Source: Methanobacterium sp.
GTDB taxonomy: Archaea > Methanobacteriota > Methanobacteria > Methanobacteriales > Methanobacteriaceae
Direction of reading: 5' to 3'
DNA length: 64,000 bases
Assembly (NCBI RefSeq): GCF_016217785.1
Contig: NZ_JACRGA010000027.1
Location: forward strand, 1-64,000
The notes beneath the pieces are model-generated. The model was given only the letters and a program-made list of their open reading frames with translations. It was not told the origin of the DNA and did no database searches. Positions within the stretch are counted from its first letter, which is position 1. Each line of letters starts with the position of its first letter. The position numbers and the translations under genes were made by a program. Positions 8,943 to 21,089 of this stretch are shown one piece after another.

Positions 8943-10082
8943 TTATAATTTAATGTAAATATGTCTCCAGTGCATTATAGATGCTACAATTAACCATATC
9001 AGGACTACGAGAAGCCCATAAGCCACCATTCCTGCACCAGGCCCTAATATATCCATGAAATATATGGTAGATACATCGTAGAAACTGAGGGGGATCTCTC
9101 CCATGTTGGTGAAAAAATCCATGTGCATTGGTATGGTGAATACAATGGATAGTATGTATATCACCAGAGCATTAAGGCCCATGGGGATGGCCCAGAAGAA
9201 AGCATTAGGCCACCTTTTAATATCAAGATAGGAGAACATCAATGTCAGGAATAGGGTTCCTATGCCTGCGCATACCAGAATAAAACTGGAGGTCCAGAGC
9301 TGTTTGTTAATGGGTAAAACCTGGGAAACTAATAAACCTATTATGATGGATATTATCCCACCTACCAGCAAAATACCCATGGTTTTCCAGTTGTGATCTA
9401 GTAACTGTAATGTTCGGCCAATACATAATCCCAGTAAAACCAGGGCAGTTGCAGTAAGAATACTCAAAATACCTTCGGGATCACCATTTGCATTAATGGT
9501 ATGATTTGGTGTTAAAATCTGAAGGTCCAGCCAGTCATCAACGTTGTTTCCCGGTTCTAATGTACCTGCAGGTATTCCTGGCGCCCCCACACCAAGGAGA
9601 ATTGCACCGTGCACCAATAGGAGGATAGCCGCGGCCAGGAGTATCCAGCGAGGTTTCGATTTTGCCAGTGGCGCGGCACAAAGTGATGAAAGAGCAATGA
9701 GTTGCAGTACTCCGGGGATTCTTATCATAGTGAAATTGGAGGTGAACCAGTTAAGTCCCACACCAATAAGGAAAAGGGCAACCACTCTAAAGAGGAAATG
9801 ACCCCATAAACTACGTTTAGAAGCTCCAGAACGAGCAGCAAAAGAGTAGGCCATGGATACCCCTACAATGAAAAGGAAGGAAGGGAAAACCAGATCAGCA
9901 ATGGTAAGACCATTCCAGGAAGCATGTTCAAAGATCCATGGGGTGGATTCAGAGAAGGCCATGGCATTTACAAAGATCATTGCGGCAACGGCAAGGCCTC
10001 TGAACACGTCCAGGGAGATCACTCTCTTCTTTTTCACTGTACTTCCTGTACTACTTACCCTACTGTTAATAATTTCACCCAT
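8943..10082 (-). CDS. HGSNAT/YeiB-like membrane acyltransferase
   Basis: 379 residues with about ten membrane helices. The N-terminal SLDVFRGLAVAAMIFVNA and LTIADLVFPSFLFIVGVSMA are the hallmark of heparan-alpha-glucosaminide N-acetyltransferase-like (DUF1624/DUF5009) proteins, which transfer acetyl groups across the membrane to sugars. A C-terminal LGPGAGMVAYGLLVVLIWLI helix closes the fold. Inferred role: acetylation of an extracellular aminosugar. It is transcribed opposite to the preceding genes and in the same direction as the PIG-L deacetylase upstream, a plausible acetylation/deacetylation pair, though they are separated by 176 bases. Confidence 0.75.
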   Translation of the reverse strand: MGEIINSRVSSTGSTVKKKRVISLDVFRGLAVAAMIFVNAMAFSESTPWIFEHASWNGLTIADLVFPSFLFIVGVSMAYSFAARSGASKRSLWGHFLFRVVALFLIGVGLNWFTSNFTMIRIPGVLQLIALSSLCAAPLAKSKPRWILLAAAILLLVHGAILLGVGAPGIPAGTLEPGNNVDDWLDLQILTPNHTINANGDPEGILSILTATALVLLGLCIGRTLQLLDHNWKTMGILLVGGIISIIIGLLVSQVLPINKQLWTSSFILVCAGIGTLFLTLMFSYLDIKRWPNAFFWAIPMGLNALVIYILSIVFTIPMHMDFFTNMGEIPLSFYDVSTIYFMDILGPGAGMVAYGLLVVLIWLIVASIMHWRHIYIKL

Positions 10083-10236
10083 TAAATTCCCTCGTGCTTA
10101 TCATTTCTATTCCGTTATTATGTCATCAGACCCCTATCTACATCCAACTCATTTAGATACCACACAGATAACTCCTGATAAGTCATCCAGATGCGTGATT
10201 TTAATGTGAGATATTTAAATCTGCAGAGATGTTAAT

Positions 10237-10258
10237 CCCTGACTCTTATTTGTCAGGG
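10237..10258 (-). terminator. Hairpin abutting the PIG-L stop codon
   Basis: CCCTGAC (10237-10243) and GTCAGGG (10252-10258) form a 7-bp perfect stem directly after the minus-strand stop codon. There is no strong T-run, so it could instead protect the 3' end. Confidence 0.5.
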
Positions 10259-11893
10259 TTAAAAATTGGCATCTGCTGCAGAAAGGATATCCTGTGATTC
10301 TTCCTGGTTCACCAGACCAAAATTATTACCACCAACTTCAGATTTAGAACCAGTTACTGAGTTTGAAACCTGTTTAGCGGTTGTTACTCCAGGATTGGTG
10401 TTTACAATAAATCCGGCAACTTCAGAAGTTACTCCTCCAAATAGACTGTTATCTGCTGTGGCTATTTGATCTGGGAATTTGAACACCCTGTAAGAAAGGA
10501 AATCCAACAATCCATTGTTTTGAGGGTTAACCATATCCGTGCTCAACATCATATATTTGGTTCCATTGAAGAGCCCCCGGGGTAGGGTGACAACAATAAT
10601 ACTATTTTTGGTGGTTACTGTAGGTTGCTGGTTAGAGGTTATACTGTTTTTGGCAAGTGTCTGGTATTCGGCTTTTCCATTTTTGGCCAGTATATCCACT
10701 CGTTTAACATCAGTTCCATTGAATAAACGGAGGTGGAAGTTGTATCCTAAACCGTTATTCACTGATTGTGATTGTGAGAAGAGGTATACATTGTTGTCAT
10801 CGTAGGCAACTCCTGCTGCAGATAGATCATCACCTTTCTGTAGTAATCCAGTTTTATCATCATTTTTAACATCCTGATAGGAACTGGATGGCAGGGTGGT
10901 CCATATTGAATTGATACTTCCAATCTTCTGTATGTCTATTTTATGATAGGTGGCAAATACCTCATCGGTCCTTATGAATGAAAGCAAGAGGTCCCTGAGA
11001 GCGGTCACCTGAGATGCATGTGCCTTGATAGCTTTTTCCTTGGCTGCCTCCTGCGTAGCATTTAAAGAAGTAGAATACCAGTCAGCATCAAGCACACCTA
11101 GTTCGGATGGGAAATGAAGTGCTCTACTTGGCTGGTAGTTAAGGGGACTTGGCCAGGCAATGCCCTTGTGAACCAGATAAGTGTAGCTCTTACCAGTATA
11201 ATTGGTCTGTAATGCAGAATATCTTACAAATGCACTGGTGGCAAAGTGATCTGGGTGATCATCTCCATCATCAGGATAGTAGATAATGGTTGGTTTGTAA
11301 TCCTTCATGATCTGCTCCAGGTTCTTAACCACATTGGCACCGGTGTAGGGTGCATTTTTTTCATAGGTGAAATTATAAGGAGAGTGATCGTTCTGATTGG
11401 ACCCAGAAGTACGCTTATAAGCGGTGTCCCAGTTTGTTTCCAAAAGATTTTTTAGTGATCCATCAGGATAGCCCAGGAAAATTATATTATTCGAACTTAA
11501 TCCCAATGCAGTTACGGCATTAATAGCCTCAGTATGACGCAGGTCACCTATGGTGCCCTTGTAATTGACATTGTTAGTACTGGTTAAATACTTCTTAAAG
11601 TCTTCAGGACTCATTGCATCTCCAGTGGTTACCATAACCACTTCCACCGATGCATTTTTTTCCAGTGCTTTTTTAATAAGTCCCCCTGTACCTAAAGACT
11701 CATCATCAGGATGCGGAGCAACTATCAGTATCCGATCCGAAGCACTTATCTCAGGCAGGGTGCTGTACTGTAGATCTTCAACATAAACAGTGTACATATA
11801 AAATACAGCTCCTAAACCAAGAAGAGAAACTATTACTAATATCACAACACCCTTAGTTAGTCTGAATCTAGAATTATCATCATCATCAACCAT
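10259..11893 (-). CDS. Membrane-anchored PIG-L (LmbE-like) deacetylase
   Basis: 544 residues. An N-terminal hydrophobic anchor (about residues 13-33) is followed by the zinc-hydrolase motif ILIVAPHPDDESLGTGG (AHPDDE type) and the second metal motif DDGDDHPDHFAT. These define N-acetylglucosaminyl deacetylases of the PIG-L family. About 230 C-terminal residues form an additional beta-rich extracellular domain I do not recognise. The anchor places the enzyme on the outer face, so it probably deacetylates cell-surface aminosugars or a glycolipid. The spacing to the HGSNAT-like acetyltransferase downstream is compatible with shared transcription. Confidence 0.85.
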   Translation of the reverse strand: MVDDDDNSRFRLTKGVVILVIVSLLGLGAVFYMYTVYVEDLQYSTLPEISASDRILIVAPHPDDESLGTGGLIKKALEKNASVEVVMVTTGDAMSPEDFKKYLTSTNNVNYKGTIGDLRHTEAINAVTALGLSSNNIIFLGYPDGSLKNLLETNWDTAYKRTSGSNQNDHSPYNFTYEKNAPYTGANVVKNLEQIMKDYKPTIIYYPDDGDDHPDHFATSAFVRYSALQTNYTGKSYTYLVHKGIAWPSPLNYQPSRALHFPSELGVLDADWYSTSLNATQEAAKEKAIKAHASQVTALRDLLLSFIRTDEVFATYHKIDIQKIGSINSIWTTLPSSSYQDVKNDDKTGLLQKGDDLSAAGVAYDDNNVYLFSQSQSVNNGLGYNFHLRLFNGTDVKRVDILAKNGKAEYQTLAKNSITSNQQPTVTTKNSIIVVTLPRGLFNGTKYMMLSTDMVNPQNNGLLDFLSYRVFKFPDQIATADNSLFGGVTSEVAGFIVNTNPGVTTAKQVSNSVTGSKSEVGGNNFGLVNQEESQDILSAADANF

Positions 11894-12125
11894 TAAAAAT
11901 ACCTCCCCAATTTAACTTCAACTATTTTTTAAGTTCACAGAGTATAAATAAATTTATATTATTTTATGTGAACATGCGGTATTTTAGAAGTTAAGATTAA
12001 AGCATGTATAATATTCCTTTTAATAATTATGAGAGAATTTAAAAAGATTTTCAACATTTATCAACAAGTAACAATCTGTGAAAATATTTCCCTGACTTTT
12101 ACGGATATGATATATAATTCATCCT

Positions 12126-12222
12126 AATAGAGAATATTAACCACTAATTCACCCATATGGAGCATATTAACCCTTATATAGAATATTAACCCTTAAATTA
12201 CCCTTATATAGAATATTAACAC
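12126..12222 (+). repeat. Degenerate repeats of ATAGAGAATATTAACCC
   Basis: Three to four imperfect copies containing TAGAATATTAAC are spread over about 95 bases, interspersed with CCCTTATA. Looks like successive microduplications. Confidence 0.5.
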
Positions 12223-12470
12223 TAATAATGTTTACAATCATGAAATTATAATTACAAAAAAAGCACCATAACAACTTTGAATGTTTTTAATAATTCCATT
12301 TATATTTTAAATCATTATAATTCATTTTAAAATCATTGCAAAAAGTTTATGAGAAAAGTTTAATATATGGCAAGTTAAAGATACTTTATATAACAGTAAA
12401 GAGATTAAATGACTTAGAAAAGATTAAAATCTTCTTAATAAGTTTATTTAAAGAAGATTTGTATTATCTG

Positions 12471-12524
12471 AGAACATCAGTTCATCAGAGAACGTCAGTT
12501 CATCAGAGAACGTCAGTTCATCAT
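12471..12524 (+). repeat. Three tandem 18-bp units
   Basis: GAGAACRTCAGTTCATCA is present three times in a row, ending about 95 bases before the first eha gene. An open frame through it (12336-12527) gives a repetitive RTSVHQ tail and is not believed to be a gene. Confidence 0.8.
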
Positions 12525-12585
12525 TAACCGTGAAACTCCACGGACCCTGTAAGTAATAACTCATAAGCATTCTCAAGTAAAAAGA

Positions 12586-12594
12586 TTTATATAC
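12586..12594 (+). promoter_or_regulatory. Likely TATA box of the eha operon
   Basis: TTTATATAC lies 24 bases before the ATG at 12618. Transcription would then start very close to the start codon, giving a leaderless or very short-leader mRNA for ehaA. Confidence 0.55.
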
Positions 12595-12600
12595 ATAAAG

Positions 12601-12892
<292 letters not shown>

Positions 12893-12911
<19 letters not shown>

Positions 12912-12938
12912 AATTGGAGGAATCCCATGAATGAAATT
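12893..12938 (+). repeat. Tandem duplication spanning the ehaA stop and ehaB start
   Basis: GGAGGAATCCCATGAAT followed by RAAATT occurs twice, at about 12894 and 12915. The first copy encodes the end of EhaA including its TAA; the second provides the GGAGG and ATG of ehaB. Confidence 0.85.
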
Positions 12939-13430
12939 TTAGGAATAGCAATTGCTGCTGTTATCTCCTGGTTGAACTTCGTCCTGATAGACACTTGGAT
13001 GGGACTTCCAGAAGCACCTGGAGTTAAAGGTGCCGATGTAATCGGCAGATCAATTAAGGAAAGAGACGGGGATCTGGCAGGAGGATTCTTCCAGGGAAAC
13101 ATTGTATGCTCACCAGATGCATCTGCCGGAACATTACTAGCTTCAATTGGCTGTTACGCCATAGGAACCCCGGAAGGAGGGTTAATAGCTGCCGTACTGG
13201 TCTACTTCGGGAACCGGTTATGTGCTGACCCCGGATATGCAGGTACCACCGGAGCCCTCACCATTACAGTTATAATATTCTTAACCTCATTTATTGGTTT
13301 TAAAACCGAATACTTTATTATAGGCATGGTACTGGCTATTGTAACCATACAGGGCCTATACCACCCTGGAGCCTCACGTCTTTTAGGGAAAATAGCCCAG
13401 AAAATGGGGAGACACACCAAGTTAACCTAG
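12927..13430 (+). CDS. ehaB: Energy-converting hydrogenase A subunit B
   Basis: 167 residues, membrane protein with about four helices and a conserved loop (GADVIGRSIKERDGDLAGGF). It matches EhaB by order, size and topology within the eha cluster and belongs to the membrane arm of the hydrogenase. Its start follows a perfect GGAGG. The next gene starts immediately after its stop, indicating translational coupling. Confidence 0.85.
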   Translation: MNEILGIAIAAVISWLNFVLIDTWMGLPEAPGVKGADVIGRSIKERDGDLAGGFFQGNIVCSPDASAGTLLASIGCYAIGTPEGGLIAAVLVYFGNRLCADPGYAGTTGALTITVIIFLTSFIGFKTEYFIIGMVLAIVTIQGLYHPGASRLLGKIAQKMGRHTKLT

Positions 13431-13439
13431 GTGCAAATC

Positions 13440-13688
13440 ATGTTAATCGAAATATTAGGTATAATAGTAGTACTCATGGCACTGCGCACACTGGTAGCCC
13501 AGAACCGTTCAGAACGTTTACTCTACCTAAACGTTATTGGTTTCAGCATGTCTGCAATCATTGCCTTATACATACAGACACCCTTCGGAGCAATCATGGC
13601 CATCACATTCTTTGTTACATCCACCCTAAGCTCCAACGCCATTGCTTATTCTCTGGGAAGGGTAAAAGAAGAGATCATGGTGAAATAA
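13440..13688 (+). CDS. ehaC: Energy-converting hydrogenase A subunit C
   Basis: 82 residues from the ATG at 13440. A GTG at 13431 directly after the ehaB stop is in frame, but its AGGTG context reads better as the ribosome binding site. Two to three hydrophobic helices (MLIEILGIIVVLMAL, then FGAIMAITFFVTS). It occupies the EhaC position and resembles MnhF/MrpF-like small antiporter subunits in size. Part of the membrane domain of Eha. Confidence 0.8.
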   Translation: MLIEILGIIVVLMALRTLVAQNRSERLLYLNVIGFSMSAIIALYIQTPFGAIMAITFFVTSTLSSNAIAYSLGRVKEEIMVK

Positions 13689-13689
13689 A

Positions 13690-13974
13690 ATGTACCTTGA
13701 CTTTGTAAACTTAACCACTGTATCGGCAGCAATTGCCTTAATTGGCACTGCCGGGATCATAGCCCTTCCAAAACCCCTGGATAAGGTGATCATGTTTGCA
13801 CTTCTCCAGGGAGGGTTTATAGGAATGATCGTAGCTGCCAAATACCTAGACGTGGCCATGGCCGCAGCCATCTTCGACCCCATCTCTATTGTTATCTTAT
13901 TAATCGGAATCATCAAATTAAATGAGGTCCGTAAGAAAAAAGAAGAATCCCAGGAGGAAGGGAACCTTGCTTGA
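13690..13974 (+). CDS. ehaD: Energy-converting hydrogenase A subunit D
   Basis: 94 residues, three hydrophobic helices, with a charged C-terminus (RKKKEESQEEGNLA). GGTGAAATAAA upstream serves as RBS and overlaps the ehaC stop. The segment ALLQGGFIGMIVAAKYLDVAMAA recalls small antiporter-type subunits. EhaD by position and topology. Confidence 0.85.
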   Translation: MYLDFVNLTTVSAAIALIGTAGIIALPKPLDKVIMFALLQGGFIGMIVAAKYLDVAMAAAIFDPISIVILLIGIIKLNEVRKKKEESQEEGNLA

Positions 13975-14227
13975 TATTTACATATGGTTCTACACAGGGG
14001 TGGCACTCACCATCCTCGGAGGAGTTGCCACAGCCATAGGCCCGGGAGTGAAAGATCCAATCGTAAGGACCTTAAACACTGAAATTGCTGCAGTAGGTGT
14101 TTCACTTATATTTTTAACCTATAACCATACCATTGCACTCGTCACTTACATTGCAGCCACAGCCATAATAACAATGATTCTCTTGAGGGCTATTGTTAGA
14201 TTAGAAGAAGTGGAGGCCAAATTATGA
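13967..14227 (+). CDS. ehaE: Energy-converting hydrogenase A subunit E
   Basis: 86 residues from a TTG start at 13967, which overlaps the end of ehaD by 8 bases and lies 9 bases after AGGAGG (13952-13957). The longer in-frame ATG at 13922 would add a basic, non-membrane stretch and is unlikely. Three hydrophobic helices; the IGPGVKDPIVRTLNTE segment is typical of MnhG/EhaE-like small subunits. Membrane arm of Eha. Confidence 0.8.
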   Translation: MLDIYIWFYTGVALTILGGVATAIGPGVKDPIVRTLNTEIAAVGVSLIFLTYNHTIALVTYIAATAIITMILLRAIVRLEEVEAKL

Positions 14228-14709
14228 GCAGGATTGGCAGGCTGTGGAATTCACTGGCCACACCAAAACGTATCCCACGCTTTTTCTCCATAATTCTGGG
14301 AATTTTATTACTGGCAGGTTTTCTGGTGCCCATGGGACTTAATGATAATCAACTCTACCCACGACCAGCACCACAACTACAAATAGACGAGAAAGATCCT
14401 CTGGCACCCTATGATCGAGGAGGTGTGCCTCTTGAAGAGCCAGGAATAGTACGATCACAATATCCTGAGTTTTCAGAAAAAGCAGGAATGGTAACCGGAT
14501 ACTTATCACCTATTGCAATTGGAGTTAGTAACACCACTCTCTACTACGGTACATCTATCTATTCATCCCCAGGGGGATTAATAGATGAAATATTATACTA
14601 TTCACGAGGTTTCGACACCATACTGGAGTCCAGCATACTTATGATGGCATTTGTGGTGGCATCATGGGTGGCACTTAACTTCACCATGAGAAGGAGGGAA
14701 GACGAATGA
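14224..14709 (+). CDS. ehaF: Energy-converting hydrogenase A subunit F
   Basis: 161 residues. One N-terminal helix (about residues 18-38), a large hydrophilic external loop rich in proline and tyrosine, and a C-terminal helix (SSILMMAFVVASWVALNF). Start overlaps the ehaE stop (ATGA). It resembles MbhE-type subunits linking the antiporter-like proteins. EhaF by order. Confidence 0.85.
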   Translation: MSRIGRLWNSLATPKRIPRFFSIILGILLLAGFLVPMGLNDNQLYPRPAPQLQIDEKDPLAPYDRGGVPLEEPGIVRSQYPEFSEKAGMVTGYLSPIAIGVSNTTLYYGTSIYSSPGGLIDEILYYSRGFDTILESSILMMAFVVASWVALNFTMRRREDE

Positions 14710-15386
14710 GTGCTTCAGTACTGGTTCCCAGTGTTGTGTCCCCCATAGTGGTCTCATTATTCATTCCAGCAGTATTCACTGGTTTAATCGTTGGTCTCAT
14801 TGGTCTAATGGCCATTGCCTATCAGAAAAATGATCTAAGTGCCCTGATATTAACTGATATCGTTGGCATTGGCATGCTGATCCTGGTGGCAGCTGTGGGA
14901 ACCGATCTGGCAGAAGCCCTCATACTACCTGGACTAGTAGTGGAACTGGCAGAAATACTGGCCATATCCGAGATACTGTTGAGTAGGGAGATGAGAAAAA
15001 CCGGGAAAACTGCAGAGTTAATCCCCTTGCCTGTGTCACTGGACATGGAAATAATGACAACTGCCCCTACTTTCCTGGCTCTTATATTAATTGCATATGG
15101 AGCATTTCTTACAGGATTCACTGGAGGAGCTGTAGCCGGAGGAGGGATTCTATTTTATGTTCTCTCAAAAAGAGTGCGCGGAGTTCCAACCGATACATGG
15201 GAAGGTATTGCAGGAATATCCGGTATTGCATGGTGCCTATGGCTGGTAGGATTTATAATATTCTTTGTATTCCCACAATACTGGCTTCTGGCTTTGTTCC
15301 TGGCAGCGTTTGGAGTGTTTATAAAAGTTGCCTTCAAAGCCGGCCTTATAGGAGTTATAGGCCGTGAAGAATTTAACAAGAAGTAA
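14706..15386 (+). CDS. ehaG: Energy-converting hydrogenase A subunit G
   Basis: 226 residues with six to seven membrane helices and a conserved acidic intramembrane stretch (ILPGLVVELAEILAISEILL). Overlaps ehaF by ATGA. Integral membrane subunit of the Eha complex, with acidic residues in helices that could take part in ion movement; that role is inferred from related complexes. The stop is followed by a small AAGTAAGGAGT duplication. Confidence 0.85.
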   Translation: MSASVLVPSVVSPIVVSLFIPAVFTGLIVGLIGLMAIAYQKNDLSALILTDIVGIGMLILVAAVGTDLAEALILPGLVVELAEILAISEILLSREMRKTGKTAELIPLPVSLDMEIMTTAPTFLALILIAYGAFLTGFTGGAVAGGGILFYVLSKRVRGVPTDTWEGIAGISGIAWCLWLVGFIIFFVFPQYWLLALFLAAFGVFIKVAFKAGLIGVIGREEFNKK

Positions 15387-15408
15387 GGAGTAGTAAGGAG
15401 TTAAAAAA

Positions 15409-16086
15409 ATGGATATAATCATACTGGGTCAACAGTTACTGGGCTACATCCCACTGGGAGACATCGTCCTTTACATGGCACCCCTCAACCTGTTCATGTT
15501 CGCCAGTGCACTGGCCTTCACTACTCTTATTGCCATAAGCCGGACTGAAACACAGGTTGAAGCTGGTTTCGGCACCCTGAAAGATAAGGAAGTCAAAGTA
15601 GGTAAGGAAGAATTCAAGATCAGACGATTCCTGGCTATTATCTGCGGACTGGCCACCGCTGGTGCTATGATCACTGGAGATCTTTTCAACTTCACCCTAT
15701 TCGTATGTCTTATTGGTATTGTTAACATTGGGATAGTAGCTGCAGTAAAACAAGTGGATGTTTTAGATGCAGCCTTCCAGTATGGTCTGGTGGCCATGAT
15801 AGCAACCCTACCCCTCTTCGGAGGCGCCGCCATGATCCTGGCATCAACTGGCTCCATAAGTTTACTGGAAATTGTGAATATACCCACCACCGCCATGATG
15901 GTCTTTGGATCTCTCCTCCTGTTTTTAGGAGTGGCCGGTGAAACTGGGGTGGCACCATTCTACGCCACTAAAGCAGAGATGTTCAGAACTCCGGGTTCAC
16001 CATTTTTGCTGATCATTCACTTAAGCTCACTGCTGGTAATAGTTAGAGTGATTGAAATACTCCTAATCATAAATAAACCATTCTAA
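15409..16086 (+). CDS. ehaH: Energy-converting hydrogenase A subunit H (antiporter-like)
   Basis: 225 residues, about six helices. The core GLATAGAMITGDLFNFTLFV and VLDAAFQYGLVAMIATLPLFGG resemble a shortened MrpD/NuoL/M/N ion-translocating subunit, much smaller than the 450-500 residues of NuoM. It is the likely ion-translocating subunit of Eha. The start follows GGAGTTAAAAAA. A 129-base gap with AT-rich sequence separates it from ehaI. Confidence 0.85.
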   Translation: MDIIILGQQLLGYIPLGDIVLYMAPLNLFMFASALAFTTLIAISRTETQVEAGFGTLKDKEVKVGKEEFKIRRFLAIICGLATAGAMITGDLFNFTLFVCLIGIVNIGIVAAVKQVDVLDAAFQYGLVAMIATLPLFGGAAMILASTGSISLLEIVNIPTTAMMVFGSLLLFLGVAGETGVAPFYATKAEMFRTPGSPFLLIIHLSSLLVIVRVIEILLIINKPF

Positions 16087-16215
16087 GAATGATTATACAA
16101 AAATATAACAAAAATGTGCTTAAAAAAAATATGCTTATAAATGGTTAAAATTGCTGGTCAAATGATTTGAACAATAAAGTCATTTCATGAATAACACATC
16201 AAAACTGGTGAAATA

Positions 16216-16431
16216 ATGGACAAACTGAAGGTAGCAAGTTATTTAATATTTATAATCTCCATAGCAGGAATAGTTTATGCCCTCCTGTTCAACCCGCCCA
16301 ACTGGGTGGTTTATGCAATTTCCATTATATTCATACCAGCAGGAATACTATCCTTTGGACTGATAGTAATGGCCAGAGGACCTAAGGATGATGAAGAAGA
16401 CAAGACCAGGGAACCATTTATAGGATATTAA
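16216..16431 (+). CDS. ehaI: Energy-converting hydrogenase A subunit I
   Basis: 71 residues: two hydrophobic helices and an acidic C-terminal tail (GPKDDEEDKTREPFIGY). Located between EhaH and EhaJ as expected. RBS GGTGA before the ATG. Small membrane subunit without known function. Confidence 0.8.
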   Translation: MDKLKVASYLIFIISIAGIVYALLFNPPNWVVYAISIIFIPAGILSFGLIVMARGPKDDEEDKTREPFIGY

Positions 16432-16495
16432 CCCCTTTATAAAGAATATATATTAACCGTAACTAAAATATCAGGACAACTAATCGGTGATCATA

Positions 16496-17356
<861 letters not shown>

Positions 17357-17372
17357 CAGGAGAAACAAAAAA

Positions 17373-17633
17373 ATGGAAATGCAAGAAAAAGACACACTGT
17401 TCCTCATGACCCTGGCGGCCTTCGGTGCCCTCTTAGCCAGTGGTTTAGCTGCATTATTACAGTGGATCGTAGTTTTACCACTTACCATAGCAGTTTTTCT
17501 CTTAATGATTCTCACCTACTTCCTTCACAGAAAGGGAGCCATTCACTTCTCAGAGAATGCTGAGAAATGGGCCATGATCCTGACTCTTGTAGTGTTCATA
17601 GCCGCATTTATATACCTTTACCGCCCCATTTAA
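17373..17633 (+). CDS. ehaK: Energy-converting hydrogenase A subunit K
   Basis: 86 residues from ATG 17373 (CAGGAG 12 bases upstream). The longer frame from 17337 would overlap ehaJ and is not favoured. Three hydrophobic segments. Small membrane subunit in the EhaK position. Confidence 0.75.
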   Translation: MEMQEKDTLFLMTLAAFGALLASGLAALLQWIVVLPLTIAVFLLMILTYFLHRKGAIHFSENAEKWAMILTLVVFIAAFIYLYRPI

Positions 17634-17644
17634 ATGGTGATTAA

Positions 17645-17968
17645 ATGAATGAAACAATTTACCTGCTTTACATACTTTCATTTGTACTGGGATCCGTATT
17701 GGGACTGGTACTCAGCTACCGGAAATACAAGGCCCCCTATGCCATTGGAAAGCTTGATGCTCTAGCTGTGGTGCTGGCTGTTGTAGGCTGGACATTAGCC
17801 CTTAACAGTATTTTAATTACGTTCATACCAGAATACATAACCATAACCATTGGTGTGTTCTTCCTGGCAATGGTGCTGGGAATGAGACCTGGTTATGGTC
17901 GTAACGAGACATTTATCGGCATTATAATTGCAGGAATCATCTGGATTATAAGGACGGTGATCCTTTGA
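17645..17968 (+). CDS. ehaL: Energy-converting hydrogenase A subunit L
   Basis: 107 residues, three to four helices, with SYRKYKAPYAIGKLDALAVV in a cytoplasmic loop. RBS GGTGATTAA before ATG. Membrane subunit of Eha by order and topology; its last codons overlap the TTG start of ehaM. Confidence 0.85.
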   Translation: MNETIYLLYILSFVLGSVLGLVLSYRKYKAPYAIGKLDALAVVLAVVGWTLALNSILITFIPEYITITIGVFFLAMVLGMRPGYGRNETFIGIIIAGIIWIIRTVIL

Positions 17969-18390
17969 GGAAAGAGGATATAGAAAAAACTGGTGATATG
18001 TCCAGTTTAGATGAGGATGATGTGATGCGCATCATGAAGCTGCGAATCGTTGAAAGTTACCGCTGGAAACTGGACATAGTAAAACCTATTTCCAAGGAAC
18101 TTGGAATATCAGAAGACCAGCTGGAAGAAATACTCATCAAAAGGTTGGACATGGCCAGTTTAGAGGCACTACACCCCCGTTATGAATCTTCAAAACATTA
18201 CTGTATAAAAGAAAAATTACACTCTGATTTGAGATTATGCTGGCTCTCAGACGTAATGAATATATTATCTGAAGAAGAAACTGAAGAAATTAAAAATAAA
18301 ATTGCTGCTGAAATATTAACCAAAGGTAAATCTTACCAGGAAGCCCTAGAAAATGGTAGAAAAGATTTACTGGAATATCTAATGAGATGA
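17965..18390 (+). CDS. ehaM: EhaM, DUF1959 hydrophilic subunit
   Basis: 141 residues, soluble and charged, mostly helical. It starts with TTG in an overlap with ehaL. The sequence (ISKELGISEDQLEEILIKRLDMASLEALHPRY) is that of DUF1959, found only next to eha genes of methanogens. Likely a cytoplasmic accessory or structural subunit; its function is unknown. Confidence 0.85.
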   Translation: MRKEDIEKTGDMSSLDEDDVMRIMKLRIVESYRWKLDIVKPISKELGISEDQLEEILIKRLDMASLEALHPRYESSKHYCIKEKLHSDLRLCWLSDVMNILSEEETEEIKNKIAAEILTKGKSYQEALENGRKDLLEYLMR

Positions 18391-18404
18391 ATCGAGGTAA
18401 ATCA

Positions 18405-19987
<1,583 letters not shown>

Positions 19988-20049
19988 TATTTTAAACAAA
20001 TTAAATGAATCTTTAAACAGTTAATAAATTTTAAGACAGTTGATGCATC

Positions 20050-21087
<1,038 letters not shown>

Positions 21088-21089
21088 AA

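Larger units (their letters stand above)
11894..12585. other. AT-rich intergenic region before the eha operon
   Basis: About 690 bases separating the divergent PIG-L gene and the eha promoter. It contains repeated ATAGAGAATATTAACC-like units (about 12126-12222) and an 18-bp triplication. No convincing gene or structured RNA was seen. Confidence 0.45.

Noticed and set aside
12336..12527. Open frame of 63 codons before the eha operon
   Set aside because: Its end is an 18-bp DNA triplication, it has no RBS and the composition follows AT-rich noncoding DNA.
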